Source: Candidatus Bathyarchaeota archaeon
GTDB taxonomy: Archaea; Thermoproteota; Bathyarchaeia; TCS64
Reading direction: 5' to 3'
Assembly (NCBI GenBank): GCA_030593155.1
Contig: JAUVHT010000004.1
Coordinates: forward strand, 1-17,267
DNA length: 17,267 bases
This document shows positions 1 to 7,110 of this stretch, in pieces. Positions within the stretch are counted from its first letter, which is position 1. The number at the start of each line of letters is the position of its first letter. Position numbers and translations under genes: made by a program. The notes under the pieces were generated by a model, which made no database searches, had not been told where the DNA came from, and saw nothing but the letters and a program-made list of their open reading frames with translations.

Positions 1-32
1 CTTAAGAAACTTCCCCGAGGAGGACCACCGAC

Positions 33-536
33 TCAAAAGGGCTTCCAGGAAATGTACTTCGAGGTCGTGAACTTCTGCTTATAGCCCATCCCCATGCCGA
101 TCTGGATAACCTCCGGAACCACCTGACGAAGGAACCTCTGACTCGGACGCCCGACGTTAATCCCACCACACTCGGGGTCGAGGTACACATAGAAAGTCCT
201 ACCCTTAAAGGTGTAAGCGCTGGTATCCCCCCTCTCGTAGACAGGCTTCGACTGGACCCGGAAAGGGAACAACTTACAGGCCAAGGGCTTCATCGCCTGG
301 AGACTGCAGATCCAACGCCCATGAGTGGGCCGCTGAAAAACACAGCGACTACCCAGGCCGAGCTTCAGATAGACCTTCCCGAGGCCGAACTCGACGACTC
401 CGTGGCCGTAGATGTTAGCGACCCGGGCGTACTCGTCAGCCTTAAGAGGAACTCTGTAGCCCAGACAGCATTTACCACAGGCGACGCAGGCCCAGGAGCT
501 CACTTCGCTCCAAGGGATGAGGCGGCTATCCCCCAA
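33..536 (-). CDS. YkgJ-family cysteine-cluster protein (putative Fe/Zn-binding)
   Basis: This 167-residue soluble protein carries the CxxCxxCC signature of the YkgJ family (zinc/iron-chelating domain): C17, C20, C23 and C24. Further cysteines lie at 65, 77, 87 and 123, and the second block reads C-x9-C followed by a LFPF segment, as is usual for the family. The family is thought to bind a metal or Fe-S cluster, but its reaction is unknown, so no function is assigned. The start is TTG at 536. The frame is closed just upstream by a TGA, and the nearby ATG at 552 is in another frame and stops after eight codons. A GTG at codon 12 is a possible alternative. A TATA-like box at 566-574 puts the transcription start within about 10 bases of the TTG, so the message is probably leaderless or nearly so. 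Family assignment is confident; the exact start is less so. Confidence 0.85.
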   Translation of the reverse strand: MGDSRLIPWSEVSSWACVACGKCCLGYRVPLKADEYARVANIYGHGVVEFGLGKVYLKLGLGSRCVFQRPTHGRWICSLQAMKPLACKLFPFRVQSKPVYERGDTSAYTFKGRTFYVYLDPECGGINVGRPSQRFLRQVVPEVIQIGMGMGYKQKFTTSKYISWKPF

Positions 537-565
537 ATATATCAGGAATCATAAACTCCGGGAGG

Positions 566-574
566 CTAAATATC
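566..574 (-). promoter_or_regulatory. TATA-like box for the YkgJ-family gene
   Basis: Read on the minus strand this is GATATTTAG, an archaeal TATA-like element. It is centred about 34 bases before the TTG start at 536, which predicts a very short or absent 5' leader. It was identified by eye only. Confidence 0.4.
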
Positions 575-654
575 TATCGAAACCCCGAGAACTGTAATCA
601 AAAATTAACCTAGCCAAAACCCCAGAAGCGACCATCGTCCACACGGAGCCAGGA

Positions 655-807
655 TCATTTCCTTTTCTCTTCTTCCTCCAGCTCAAACAGGAGATCGTAG
701 ATGTTTCTGTGCTGTCTGATCAACTTCAGGGTGAAGCGCCCGAACCAGTAGAAGATGAGCATGGAGAAGAGGAAGATCCCCCAAGTATACAATATAATTT
801 TATCCAA
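655..807 (-). CDS. Small single-pass membrane protein, 50 residues (hypothetical)
   Basis: This short reading frame was found by translating the otherwise empty gap between its neighbours. It starts with TTG at 807 and ends with TGA at 655-657. Residues 4-23 are strongly hydrophobic and aromatic (IILYTWGIFLFSMLIFYWFG), giving one transmembrane helix. A basic stretch follows (K-L-I-R-Q-H-R), then an acidic tail ending EEEEKRK. The pattern suggests an N-out, C-in anchor with a charged cytoplasmic tail. A GAGGAAGGGG purine tract lies just before the TTG. No ATG or GTG start exists in the frame, which is closed by a TAG upstream. It lies 87 bases downstream of the acetyltransferase gene on the same strand and could be co-transcribed with it. 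I do not recognise a family. The sharp amphipathic layout argues that it is real, but a chance frame cannot be excluded. Confidence 0.5.
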   Translation of the reverse strand: MDKIILYTWGIFLFSMLIFYWFGRFTLKLIRQHRNIYDLLFELEEEEKRK

Positions 808-893
808 GGCCCCTTCCTCTTTGATGAATAGGAACGCTTCCTACATCCTTGTGTATTGACCCATTATGTATCATTTTGGAGAAATTACCCACT

Positions 894-1388
894 TCACTGG
901 TCAGTGATGATTGGAGCAGCCATCACCCAGGCGGCCTCTCCATCCATGTAGTAACTATAGTTCTTCTTAACCTTCGCGAAGCCAAGTCTCTCGTACAACA
1001 AGACAGCCGGGTTGTTTCCCACCCTGACCTCGAGGAAGCACTCCGTCGCATCGTAATTCTCCTTCGCCCCCTCCATGGCCGCCGCTATGATCCTGGAGGC
1101 GATTCCCCGCCGACGATAGGACTCCCTCACCGCGATGGAGACGATGTGGCACTGCCGGGCCGGCCTCAGGCTCTTCAGCTTGGAGAGGCCCCGTTCGATC
1201 CGGCACATGATGTAGCCCTGGATGGCTCCGTCGGCCTCTGCAACAACAAAAGTCTCGGGGAACCGTCGGTAAAGATTCATGTAGAAGAACGTGCTGTAGT
1301 TCTCCGGGAGGCACTCGACGTTAATGTCCCTCACCCTGTTCAGGTCGTCGGATCTGAACCCCCTGATCCTGAAACCTTCGTCGGCCAA
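894..1388 (-). CDS. rimI: RimI/Ard1-like N-terminal protein acetyltransferase (GNAT)
   Basis: A 164-residue GNAT-fold enzyme predicted to move an acetyl group from acetyl-CoA to the alpha-amino group of protein N-termini in the cytosol. The N-terminal half contains LPENY (residues 27-31), typical of the archaeal/eukaryotic Ard1 (Naa10) branch. The acetyl-CoA pyrophosphate loop is RRRGIA (92-97), within HIVSIAVRESYRRRGIA. The end of the fold has LEVRVGNNPAVLLYERLGF (119-137), which matches the usual N-x-x-A-x-x-L-Y-x-x-x-G-F motif. The start is TTG at 1388, because a TAA is the codon immediately upstream; a GTG at codon 19 would remove the first strand. A TATA-like TTCTTTAAAT about 35 bases upstream suggests a near-leaderless message. 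It is divergent from the site-2 protease gene. Family is near certain; the precise substrates are inferred from the Ard1 resemblance. Confidence 0.88.
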   Translation of the reverse strand: MADEGFRIRGFRSDDLNRVRDINVECLPENYSTFFYMNLYRRFPETFVVAEADGAIQGYIMCRIERGLSKLKSLRPARQCHIVSIAVRESYRRRGIASRIIAAAMEGAKENYDATECFLEVRVGNNPAVLLYERLGFAKVKKNYSYYMDGEAAWVMAAPIITDQ

Positions 1389-1417
1389 TTACAACGCCCT
1401 AAACCTCTAGACAACAT

Positions 1418-1428
1418 GGATTTAAAGA
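1418..1428 (-). promoter_or_regulatory. TATA-like box for the rimI-like gene
   Basis: On the minus strand the sequence includes CTTTAAAT. It is centred about 35 bases before the TTG start at 1388, in the 128-base divergent gap shared with the site-2 protease gene. A weaker T-rich element (TTTTTAG at 1451-1457) faces the other way and may serve the protease. Confidence 0.45.
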
Positions 1429-1516
1429 ATGCGATCCGATCCCAGTTACCTTTTTAGCCTCCGGTCGTACTATGTGACTCGCCATCTGAAAAGAGTCGGA
1501 GGATGCTGAAGAGGTA

Positions 1517-2641
1517 TTGACCCGGTACTATATCGCAGACCCCGCCGCTGAAGAGTCGATCGAGAGGCACTTCACCGTATTGGACAGGTACTTCTACCTC
1601 GACCAGCCCACGTACATCGTCAATCCCCTGGATCCCGAGAACCCCAGACAGTCGGTGAAAACGGGGTTCCAGCTCTTGGTGGAGGAACTACGCCCCCTGG
1701 GCTACCTCCCGAGGCTGAGGCGGGATGTAGACCGTTACCTCATAAACCTGGTGAGGGCCCCCCCTCCAACCCAGCCGAATTACAGTCGAAACCTGATCCT
1801 CTTCGCTATCACGACCGTGACGATCTTCATCGACGGTTATTTGAGGAGCAACAACCCCCTCCTCCTCCGAATTCTGATGCCTGATACTCCGGTCTTCATG
1901 AACGCCCTCTACTTCACCCTGGCCATCCTCGCCGTCTTCGGCCTACACGAGCTGGGCCACAAGGCGGTGACCATGCTGAGGGGAATAGAAGCCTCCATGC
2001 CCTACTTCATACCGGCGCCCCCGGGCATAAGCATGGGTGGGACGTTCGGGGCCGTCATCACCATGAAGGAGCCCCCGACCAACAGGGACGCCCTCTTCGA
2101 CCTGGGGCTCAGCGGGCCGCTGGTCGGATTCCTGGTCACAATCATCGTTATCGTGATAGGCCTGAACCTATCATTCGTCGTCCCCATGGAAGAGGTGAAC
2201 GCATGGATGGCGACATACCCGGAGATCCGGTTCCAGTACATCCCCTTCCCCCTCATCTTCGAGCTGATTTCATCCATAGTGCGACCAGTCCCGGATGGGA
2301 TGGTGCTCATCCTCCACCCCGTGGGCTTCGCGGCCTGGGTCGGGTCCATAATCACCTTCATCAACCTGATACCCGCCTGGCAGCTGGACGGGGGTCACAT
2401 CAGCCGCGCCCTACTCGGCAGGCATTACCACAGGATCTCATCCATCGTGGGAATCCTCCTGATGATCCTCTCAGGCTTCTTCATGATGGCGGTGATGGTG
2501 GCCTTCTTCATGATGCGGACCGACGACAGGGCCGGTGGACCCCTCGATGACATATCGCCCCTGAGCACTTCGAGGAAATTAATGGTGCTAGTCTACGTCG
2601 GCATGGTCATCCTGACCCTGGTCAACCTTTTCCCCCTCTAA
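1517..2641 (+). CDS. Site-2 protease family membrane metalloprotease (M50)
   Basis: A 374-residue intramembrane zinc protease of the archaeal S2P branch. The zinc-binding motif HELGH is at residues 144-148 within a membrane helix. The third ligand is Asp291, in LIPAWQLDGGH (284-294), which matches the N-x-x-P-x-x-x-LDG motif. Residues 1-90 are a soluble N-terminal region. About six hydrophobic segments follow (roughly 92-110, 130-150, 200-222, 263-285, 306-332, 353-374). The segment PAPPGISMGGTFGAVI (167-182) and LFDLGLSGPL are typical of this subfamily. Such enzymes cut transmembrane segments of membrane-bound proteins, often regulators; the substrate here is unknown. The start is TTG at 1517. 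An ATG at 1503 directly after GGAGG is in another frame and stops at 1518-1520, overlapping the TTG. The 3' end overlaps the end of the LarA-like gene by 4 bases. Family is confident. Confidence 0.9.
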   Translation: MTRYYIADPAAEESIERHFTVLDRYFYLDQPTYIVNPLDPENPRQSVKTGFQLLVEELRPLGYLPRLRRDVDRYLINLVRAPPPTQPNYSRNLILFAITTVTIFIDGYLRSNNPLLLRILMPDTPVFMNALYFTLAILAVFGLHELGHKAVTMLRGIEASMPYFIPAPPGISMGGTFGAVITMKEPPTNRDALFDLGLSGPLVGFLVTIIVIVIGLNLSFVVPMEEVNAWMATYPEIRFQYIPFPLIFELISSIVRPVPDGMVLILHPVGFAAWVGSIITFINLIPAWQLDGGHISRALLGRHYHRISSIVGILLMILSGFFMMAVMVAFFMMRTDDRAGGPLDDISPLSTSRKLMVLVYVGMVILTLVNLFPL

Positions 2642-3876
2642 TCGACGACAGGGACGGTCGAGCATCCATGGGTGACGACCAGAGTTCGCCTGCCCCTGCG
2701 CCTCTGAGTCACCCTCTCAAGGGCGGCGCTGGCCGTCCTCTCCACAGATAACCCGAGGGGTTCCGCCAGGTAGCCGGGCAGCGCTGAGACCAGGACGACC
2801 TCGTTGCCCCTCAGAGCGGTCTTTATCACGTGAACCGCTCTAGCTCCCAGCATGTACCTCCGCCTCAGCTCGCTGAGGGTGTCAACCTGGGCGAGGGTCT
2901 CAAGACCCTCTGCGCCCATCCCGTCGGCACACTCGGCAAGGAGGATGATCGTGGCTCCCCTCTTGACGATGGGTGAGACCCCCCTCAGGGCCCACACCGC
3001 GTTATAGAGGTCGAAGTCGAACCTGCTCCCACCCGCGCTCACGACGATGATGTCCGCGTTGGACTCGGCCTTAACCCTGTAGGATTCTCCGAGGGTGGCT
3101 ACCGCGCTGCCCCAGGTCGCCTCTAAGTCTCCAGAGAAAGCCGACACCAGCTCGCCGTAACCGTTGGTTACCAGCTGTACCGCCATGTCCACCCCTACCA
3201 ATCGTGAAGCCTCGACCTGATCGGCGTAGACGGGGTTCTCATCTGGTACTCCGGGCACGACTTCTCCGCTGAAGGAGAGGCTCATGCTATGCTCAATGGC
3301 CTCCTTTCCAGATAACGCCGGGAGGACCGTGCTATGGGCCCCCCTGAGGCCCGAGAAATGATCTATGAGAGTCTCCCCGATTACGATGCGCGAGTCCGCC
3401 CCCGTGAATGAGCTGCATACTTCGACGTTCGTTCCCGTCGAGGTGGTACCGACCCGTGTGACGCTCGCGGAGTTCCGGTTGTGCTCCACGATGTCCAAAC
3501 CCTTCAATATATTAGAACCCTGGAGAACGGATATCAACTCCTGGTAGCCATGCTCCCTGCGCCCGTTGCCGACCACCAGGGTGATGTTTTCTGACGGTAC
3601 GCCAGACTGGTTAAGGGTCCAGACGACGCTCGAAGCCGCCGAAGCCGCCAGACCTGGGGATAGGGTGCCATCGATGGCTATGGCGACCTTGGCCCTGGGC
3701 TTTACCAGTTCGCCGATGGTCTTGGATTCGATGGGGTTCCTGAGTGATTCTGTGATGGTCTCGAAGGGGTTGGCTGACGGCTGTCCCCGGTCCGGCTCCA
3801 CGGTTCCGAGGAGGTTTCTCAGGGAGACGCTGATGTGGACCTCCGTCTTCCCGTAGGGTAGCCAGACCTCGACCAT
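2638..3876 (-). CDS. LarA-like (DUF2088, lactate racemase domain) protein, divergent active site
   Basis: A 412-residue soluble protein with the overall LarA layout: YGKTEVHISV at the N-terminus, NPIESKTIGELVKP (47-60), SGVPSENITLVVGNG (91-105), RVGTTSTGTNVEV (141-153), a DHFSG block (172-176), AIEHS (193-197), NPVYAD (214-219), SAGGSRFDFDLY (280-291) and ILLAECADGMG (311-321). LarA proper interconverts L- and D-lactate using a nickel-pincer cofactor tethered to a lysine. By alignment with the usual HyFAGySGGRKaiLPG block, that lysine is Ser182 here and the preceding arginine is His181. The catalytic histidine of the GLHRP segment is also displaced (GNGRREHG). His173 and His196 match other active-site histidines. 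It is therefore a DUF2088 homologue whose racemase activity is doubtful. No larB, larC or larE is in the window. ATG start at 3876; 64 bases downstream of the CinA-like gene, possibly one operon. Confidence 0.82.
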   Translation of the reverse strand: MVEVWLPYGKTEVHISVSLRNLLGTVEPDRGQPSANPFETITESLRNPIESKTIGELVKPRAKVAIAIDGTLSPGLAASAASSVVWTLNQSGVPSENITLVVGNGRREHGYQELISVLQGSNILKGLDIVEHNRNSASVTRVGTTSTGTNVEVCSSFTGADSRIVIGETLIDHFSGLRGAHSTVLPALSGKEAIEHSMSLSFSGEVVPGVPDENPVYADQVEASRLVGVDMAVQLVTNGYGELVSAFSGDLEATWGSAVATLGESYRVKAESNADIIVVSAGGSRFDFDLYNAVWALRGVSPIVKRGATIILLAECADGMGAEGLETLAQVDTLSELRRRYMLGARAVHVIKTALRGNEVVLVSALPGYLAEPLGLSVERTASAALERVTQRRRGRRTLVVTHGCSTVPVVD

Positions 3877-3940
3877 GACAATCAGCCTAGCTCTCTTTCA
3901 ACCCGCTTATTTCACTTATCCTACGAGGGGTGAACATTAC

Positions 3941-4738
3941 CTACCCGTTCGGCAGCCTTTCCTCGCATCTCTTGATGAGAAGGTTGGCCACCCTGCTCAC
4001 CCTCTCCTCCACCTCAGCCTGGGACTGGCCGCTGGCAGACACCCAGAGCCTGATCCCAGACTCTCCGTAGGGCTTCACCATCGACTTGATGTAGACCCCG
4101 GGGACGTCCTGCATCACGTCGTCGATAATGGGGGACAGGGTCGACTCGTCCCGCAGGGGGAGGTAGATGACCTCTTCGAAGAATGCTCCCTCCACCTTCC
4201 CCTTGAGCAGCGACAGTAGCTGGTTGTCGAAGATCCACATGAGCTCCCCCGGGACTCCGGGGAGGCTGATGACCTGAGCTCCTTCGGTATCAAGAACCAC
4301 TCCTGGCGCCCCCCCTACCCTGTTGTCAAGGGGCCTGGCTCCTTTTGGCAGTATGGCCATCTTCCGCCTCGGCTCAGTAATCTCCGAGGTCTCGATTATC
4401 CCCCTCTGGTGCATGTCGCTGTACTGACGGGTGACGATCTTGAAAGCATCTTCATTCAACTCCAATGGAAGATCGAAGGCCATGGCGACGCCCATCAGGG
4501 TCTTGTCGTCGTGGGTGGGGCCGAGGCCACCGGTCGTGAATACTAGGTTGCAGCCGTCGGATGTGATCCGCCTGAGCGCCCTGGAGATGGCCTGGATCTC
4601 GTCTCTCACCGTCATCTTCTCGCTCACCAGGAAGTTCAGGGCCTTGAGCTGGTTGATGATCCACTGGCTGTTGGTGTCTAGGACGATGCCGTCCAAGATC
4701 TCGCTACCAATGACAAGGATTCCAATCTGGGTAGTCAA
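3941..4738 (-). CDS. CinA-like molybdopterin-binding domain protein
   Basis: This 265-residue protein belongs to the CinA N-terminal/molybdopterin-binding (MoCF) family. It opens with IGILVIGSEILDGIVLDTNS (5-24) and has the signature FTTGGLGPTHDDKT (67-80), followed by GGAPGVVL and SLPGVPGEL, all typical of the family. It lacks the C-terminal nicotinamide-nucleotide amidase domain of bacterial CinA, as is common for the short archaeal form. Bacterial relatives hydrolyse ADP-ribose or related nucleotides; the role in archaea is not settled, so only the family is given. The start is TTG at 4738, with an in-frame TAG at 4766-4768 and no other start between. A TATA-like segment (AAAACTTTATG on the minus strand, 4772-4782) fits a short leader. 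It is divergent from purA and upstream of the LarA-like gene on the same strand. Confidence 0.87.
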   Translation of the reverse strand: MTTQIGILVIGSEILDGIVLDTNSQWIINQLKALNFLVSEKMTVRDEIQAISRALRRITSDGCNLVFTTGGLGPTHDDKTLMGVAMAFDLPLELNEDAFKIVTRQYSDMHQRGIIETSEITEPRRKMAILPKGARPLDNRVGGAPGVVLDTEGAQVISLPGVPGELMWIFDNQLLSLLKGKVEGAFFEEVIYLPLRDESTLSPIIDDVMQDVPGVYIKSMVKPYGESGIRLWVSASGQSQAEVEERVSRVANLLIKRCEERLPNG

Positions 4739-4771
4739 GGAACTCTCGTATATGGAACCATCGTCCTACGC

Positions 4772-4782
4772 ATAAAGTTTTA
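4772..4782 (-). promoter_or_regulatory. TATA-like box for the CinA-like gene
   Basis: The minus strand reads AAAACTTTATG about 40 bases before the TTG start at 4738. It shares the divergent gap with the purA promoter. Identified by eye. Confidence 0.35.
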
Positions 4783-4816
4783 GAGCATCCCAGCTTTGCA
4801 TCGTCGTTTGGCAAGG

Positions 4817-4858
4817 CTTAAATGTATTGAAGAGTTGATGAATGCGTTCCAAGGCGGT
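4817..4858 (+). promoter_or_regulatory. purA TATA-like box and Shine-Dalgarno site that fixes the start
   Basis: CTTAAATGT at 4817-4825 is a TATA-like box that predicts transcription from about 4847. AGGCGGT at 4852-4858 matches the AGGAGGT Shine-Dalgarno consensus at six of seven bases. It ends 6 bases before a TTG at 4865. The two elements together rule against the upstream in-frame starts at 4796 and 4838. Confidence 0.55.
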
Positions 4859-4864
4859 TTTATC

Positions 4865-5863
4865 TTGGCATGCACAGTCGTCGTGGACGGGTTCTTTGGT
4901 GATGGGGGGAAGGGGAAGATCGTCTCCTATCTTGTGGGCGCCGACGATGTCGCAGTGTGCGCTCGGGGCGGGGTCGGCCCCAACGCGGGACACACCGTTG
5001 TGAAAGACGGAGTAACTTATAAGCTCAGGATGGTCCCCTGTGGATTCGTCAACCCCGACACCAGGCTCCTCATAGGGCCCGGTGTGGTCGTCAACCCCGA
5101 GGTCGTGCTCAAGGAGGTGGAGGAGCTCGGCATCCACGGGAGGTTCGGCATCGATCCTCAGTGTGCCATCATCGAACCGAAACACGTTGAGGCCGATAAG
5201 AGGGGCCACCTGAAGGAGAAGATCGGCACCACCGGGACCGGTACCGGACCGTGCAACGCCGACCGAGCCCTCAGGGTAGCCAAGATGGCCAACGAGATAC
5301 CCGAATTCGAGGAGTTCATCTCCGACGTCCCGGCGGAACTCAACGACGCCCTCGACTCAGGAGCCAACGTCATCCTAGAGGGAACCCAGGGGACCTACAT
5401 CAGCCTCTACCACGGCACGTACCCCTACGTGACCTCCAACGACGTCTGCGCCTCGGCCATATGCTCGGATGTCGGAGTGGGCCCCACGAGGGTCGACCAA
5501 GTGGTCCTCGTCTTCAAGGCCTACGTGACCCGGGTGGGGGCCGGCTACCTGGCGGGGGAGATAAGCGCGGATGAGGCGAAGAGACGGGGCTGGGACGAGT
5601 ACGGCACCGTGACCGGCAGGCAGAGGCGGGCCGCACCCTTCAACTTCGATCTGGCGAAGAGGGCTGTGATGCTCAACGGGGCCACCCAGCTGGCGGTGAC
5701 GAAGATGGACATCCTATACCCTGACTGCAAGGGAGCAGACAAGTTCAGCGTCCTCAACCCCGAGGCCGTCGCCTTCATCGAGAAGATCGAGGAGGAGATC
5801 GGCCTCCCCGTGACGCTGATCGGGACGGGCCCCGGCGTCAAGGAGATCATCGACAGGCGTTAG
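4865..5863 (+). CDS. purA: Adenylosuccinate synthetase (short archaeal form)
   Basis: Catalyses IMP + L-aspartate + GTP to adenylosuccinate, the first of the two steps from IMP to AMP. From the chosen start the protein has 332 residues, the length of the short archaeal form. The phosphate loop is FFGDGGKGK (10-18) with the catalytic Asp13. The catalytic histidine lies in GPNAGHTV (His43). The IMP-binding loop is GTTGTGTGP, and the base-recognition motif is VTKMD. The usual loop is GDEGKGK, so Glu14 is replaced by Gly, which is unusual by comparison with textbook members. The start is TTG at 4865, because it gives the family N-terminus (M-A-C-T-V-V-V) and has a Shine-Dalgarno site 6 bases upstream; the longer frame from 4796 adds 23 unsupported residues. 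It ends 4 bases from the convergent dnaJ. PurB, the next enzyme, is 5.5 kb away. Confidence 0.95.
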   Translation: MACTVVVDGFFGDGGKGKIVSYLVGADDVAVCARGGVGPNAGHTVVKDGVTYKLRMVPCGFVNPDTRLLIGPGVVVNPEVVLKEVEELGIHGRFGIDPQCAIIEPKHVEADKRGHLKEKIGTTGTGTGPCNADRALRVAKMANEIPEFEEFISDVPAELNDALDSGANVILEGTQGTYISLYHGTYPYVTSNDVCASAICSDVGVGPTRVDQVVLVFKAYVTRVGAGYLAGEISADEAKRRGWDEYGTVTGRQRRAAPFNFDLAKRAVMLNGATQLAVTKMDILYPDCKGADKFSVLNPEAVAFIEKIEEEIGLPVTLIGTGPGVKEIIDRR

Positions 5864-5867
5864 ACCG

Positions 5868-6995
5868 CTAGCGCCACCACCAGGCGCGCTTCTTGTTTTT
5901 GTCTCCCAGATCCTTTTCAAGCTCCTCGATGAGCTCCCGCTGCCTTCTATTCAGCTTCTTGGGTATGAGGACGTTTATGTGGACGAGCTGGTCGCCCTTC
6001 CCGAAGCGGCTTGGGATGCCCTCGCCCCTCATTCTCAGTATAGCGCCGCTCTGCGTCCCAGGGTGGACTCTGAGGGACTTATCTCCAGTGAGGGAGGGAA
6101 CCTGGAGCGTCGTGCCCAGCGCGGCCTGAGGGAAGCTGATCTCAGCCTCGTAGATGATGTCCCTTCCACGCCTGATCAGGTAGGGGTGGGGTCTAACTCT
6201 GACTGTGACGTAGAGGTCGCCAGGGGGGCCCCCGAACGCACTGTCCTCCCCCTGCCCCCTGAGGATCAGCTGGGTGCCATCTTCTATTCCCTGAGGTACT
6301 TTGACGTTGAGGCGGGACCTCCTCTCCTCGAGTCTCCTGCCCCTGCAGTTACTGCACGGAGTCTCGGCTGTCTTGCCGCGGCCGTTGCACCTGTCACAGG
6401 TCACCACCCTGATCATCTGGCCGAAGAGAGACTGGGTCCTGCGCTCGATCCTCCCGCTGCCGTTGCACTTGGGGCAGGTGGTCAGGTCTGTGCCTGGCTC
6501 TGCGCCTGTTCCACTGCACTTTGTGCACTTCTGAAGCCTATTCAGGCTGATCTCGACCTCGGTGCCAAAAGCCGCCTGTTCGAGGTCGACCTCTATCCGG
6601 GTCTGGAGGTCGCTGCCCCTGCGGGGGCCGCGTTGCCGCTGGAATCCGTTGAAGCCGCCGCCGAAGATGCCGCCGAAGATGCGGCTGAAGAGGTCGTTGC
6701 CGAAGCCGAACTCCGTGAATATGTCCCGGAGGTTGACGCCACGGAATATGTCCTCTGCGGAGTAGCGGCCGCTGATGCCGGCGTGGCCGAACATGTCATA
6801 CTGTTGCTTCTTCTCGGGGTCCGAGAGGACGGCGTATGCCTCGGAGATCTCCTTGAACTTCTCCTCTGCGTCTGGCTCTTTGTTCCTGTCGGGGTGGTAC
6901 TGGAACGCGAGTTTGCGGAAGGCCTTCTTGATCTCATCTTGGGATGCTCCCCGTTCGACGTTGAGCACCTCGTAGTAGTCTCTTTTCTCCGCCAC
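5868..6995 (-). CDS. dnaJ: Chaperone protein DnaJ (type I Hsp40)
   Basis: Co-chaperone that delivers unfolded clients to DnaK and stimulates its ATPase. It has 375 residues with all type I parts in order: J domain (1-70) with HPD at 34-36; a Gly/Phe-rich linker (about 95-120, FGGIFGGGF); four zinc-binding CxxC pairs at C157/C160, C174/C177, C200/C203 and C214/C217; and the C-terminal client-binding domain. The fourth repeat reads CSNCRGRR instead of CxxCxGxG, but its cysteines are intact. The last residues are KKRAWWWR, a tryptophan-rich tail I do not know from other DnaJ proteins. Start is GTG at 6995 with a GGTGG purine tract a few bases upstream. It is downstream of a 56-residue helical gene, and apart from dnaK, with the M28 peptidase gene between. 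KJE systems in archaea are generally regarded as acquired from bacteria. Confidence 0.96.
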   Translation of the reverse strand: MAEKRDYYEVLNVERGASQDEIKKAFRKLAFQYHPDRNKEPDAEEKFKEISEAYAVLSDPEKKQQYDMFGHAGISGRYSAEDIFRGVNLRDIFTEFGFGNDLFSRIFGGIFGGGFNGFQRQRGPRRGSDLQTRIEVDLEQAAFGTEVEISLNRLQKCTKCSGTGAEPGTDLTTCPKCNGSGRIERRTQSLFGQMIRVVTCDRCNGRGKTAETPCSNCRGRRLEERRSRLNVKVPQGIEDGTQLILRGQGEDSAFGGPPGDLYVTVRVRPHPYLIRRGRDIIYEAEISFPQAALGTTLQVPSLTGDKSLRVHPGTQSGAILRMRGEGIPSRFGKGDQLVHINVLIPKKLNRRQRELIEELEKDLGDKNKKRAWWWR

Positions 6996-7041
6996 CCGGT
7001 TCCACCAGCGTGTTTGTCAAAGCCTTTGAAGAGACTTCTGC

Positions 7042-7065
7042 CTAAAAATGTTTAGAAAGTAAAAA
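7042..7065 (-). promoter_or_regulatory. AT-rich promoter/terminator segment upstream of dnaJ
   Basis: On the minus strand this segment begins with a five-T run (7061-7065), a possible terminator for the 56-residue gene. It continues into CTAAACATTTTTAGG (7042-7056), a TATA-like AT-rich stretch about 50 bases before the dnaJ GTG. The two roles cannot be separated by eye. Confidence 0.35.
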
Positions 7066-7110
7066 GAGTGCACGATGAAATTTACGTAAACTCTTTGGTG
7101 CGATGACGGT

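Noticed and set aside
564..615. Possible hairpin GGCTA...TAGCC downstream of the 50-residue gene
   Set aside because: Only five pairs with a 40-base loop; not enough to call a terminator or RNA structure.
849..1457. Plus-strand frame of 202 codons opposite the rimI-like gene
   Set aside because: The minus strand encodes a clear GNAT enzyme over the same bases; the plus product has no family signature.
4796..4864. Extra 23 codons at the start of purA
   Set aside because: The predicted transcription start lies inside this stretch, the family N-terminus begins at the TTG at 4865, and the Shine-Dalgarno site is next to that codon.
5979..7055. Long plus-strand frame of 358 codons opposite dnaJ
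   Set aside because: It is the antisense shadow of dnaJ; its product is low-complexity Ala/Val/Leu/Glu-rich with no family features, while the minus strand has all DnaJ domains.
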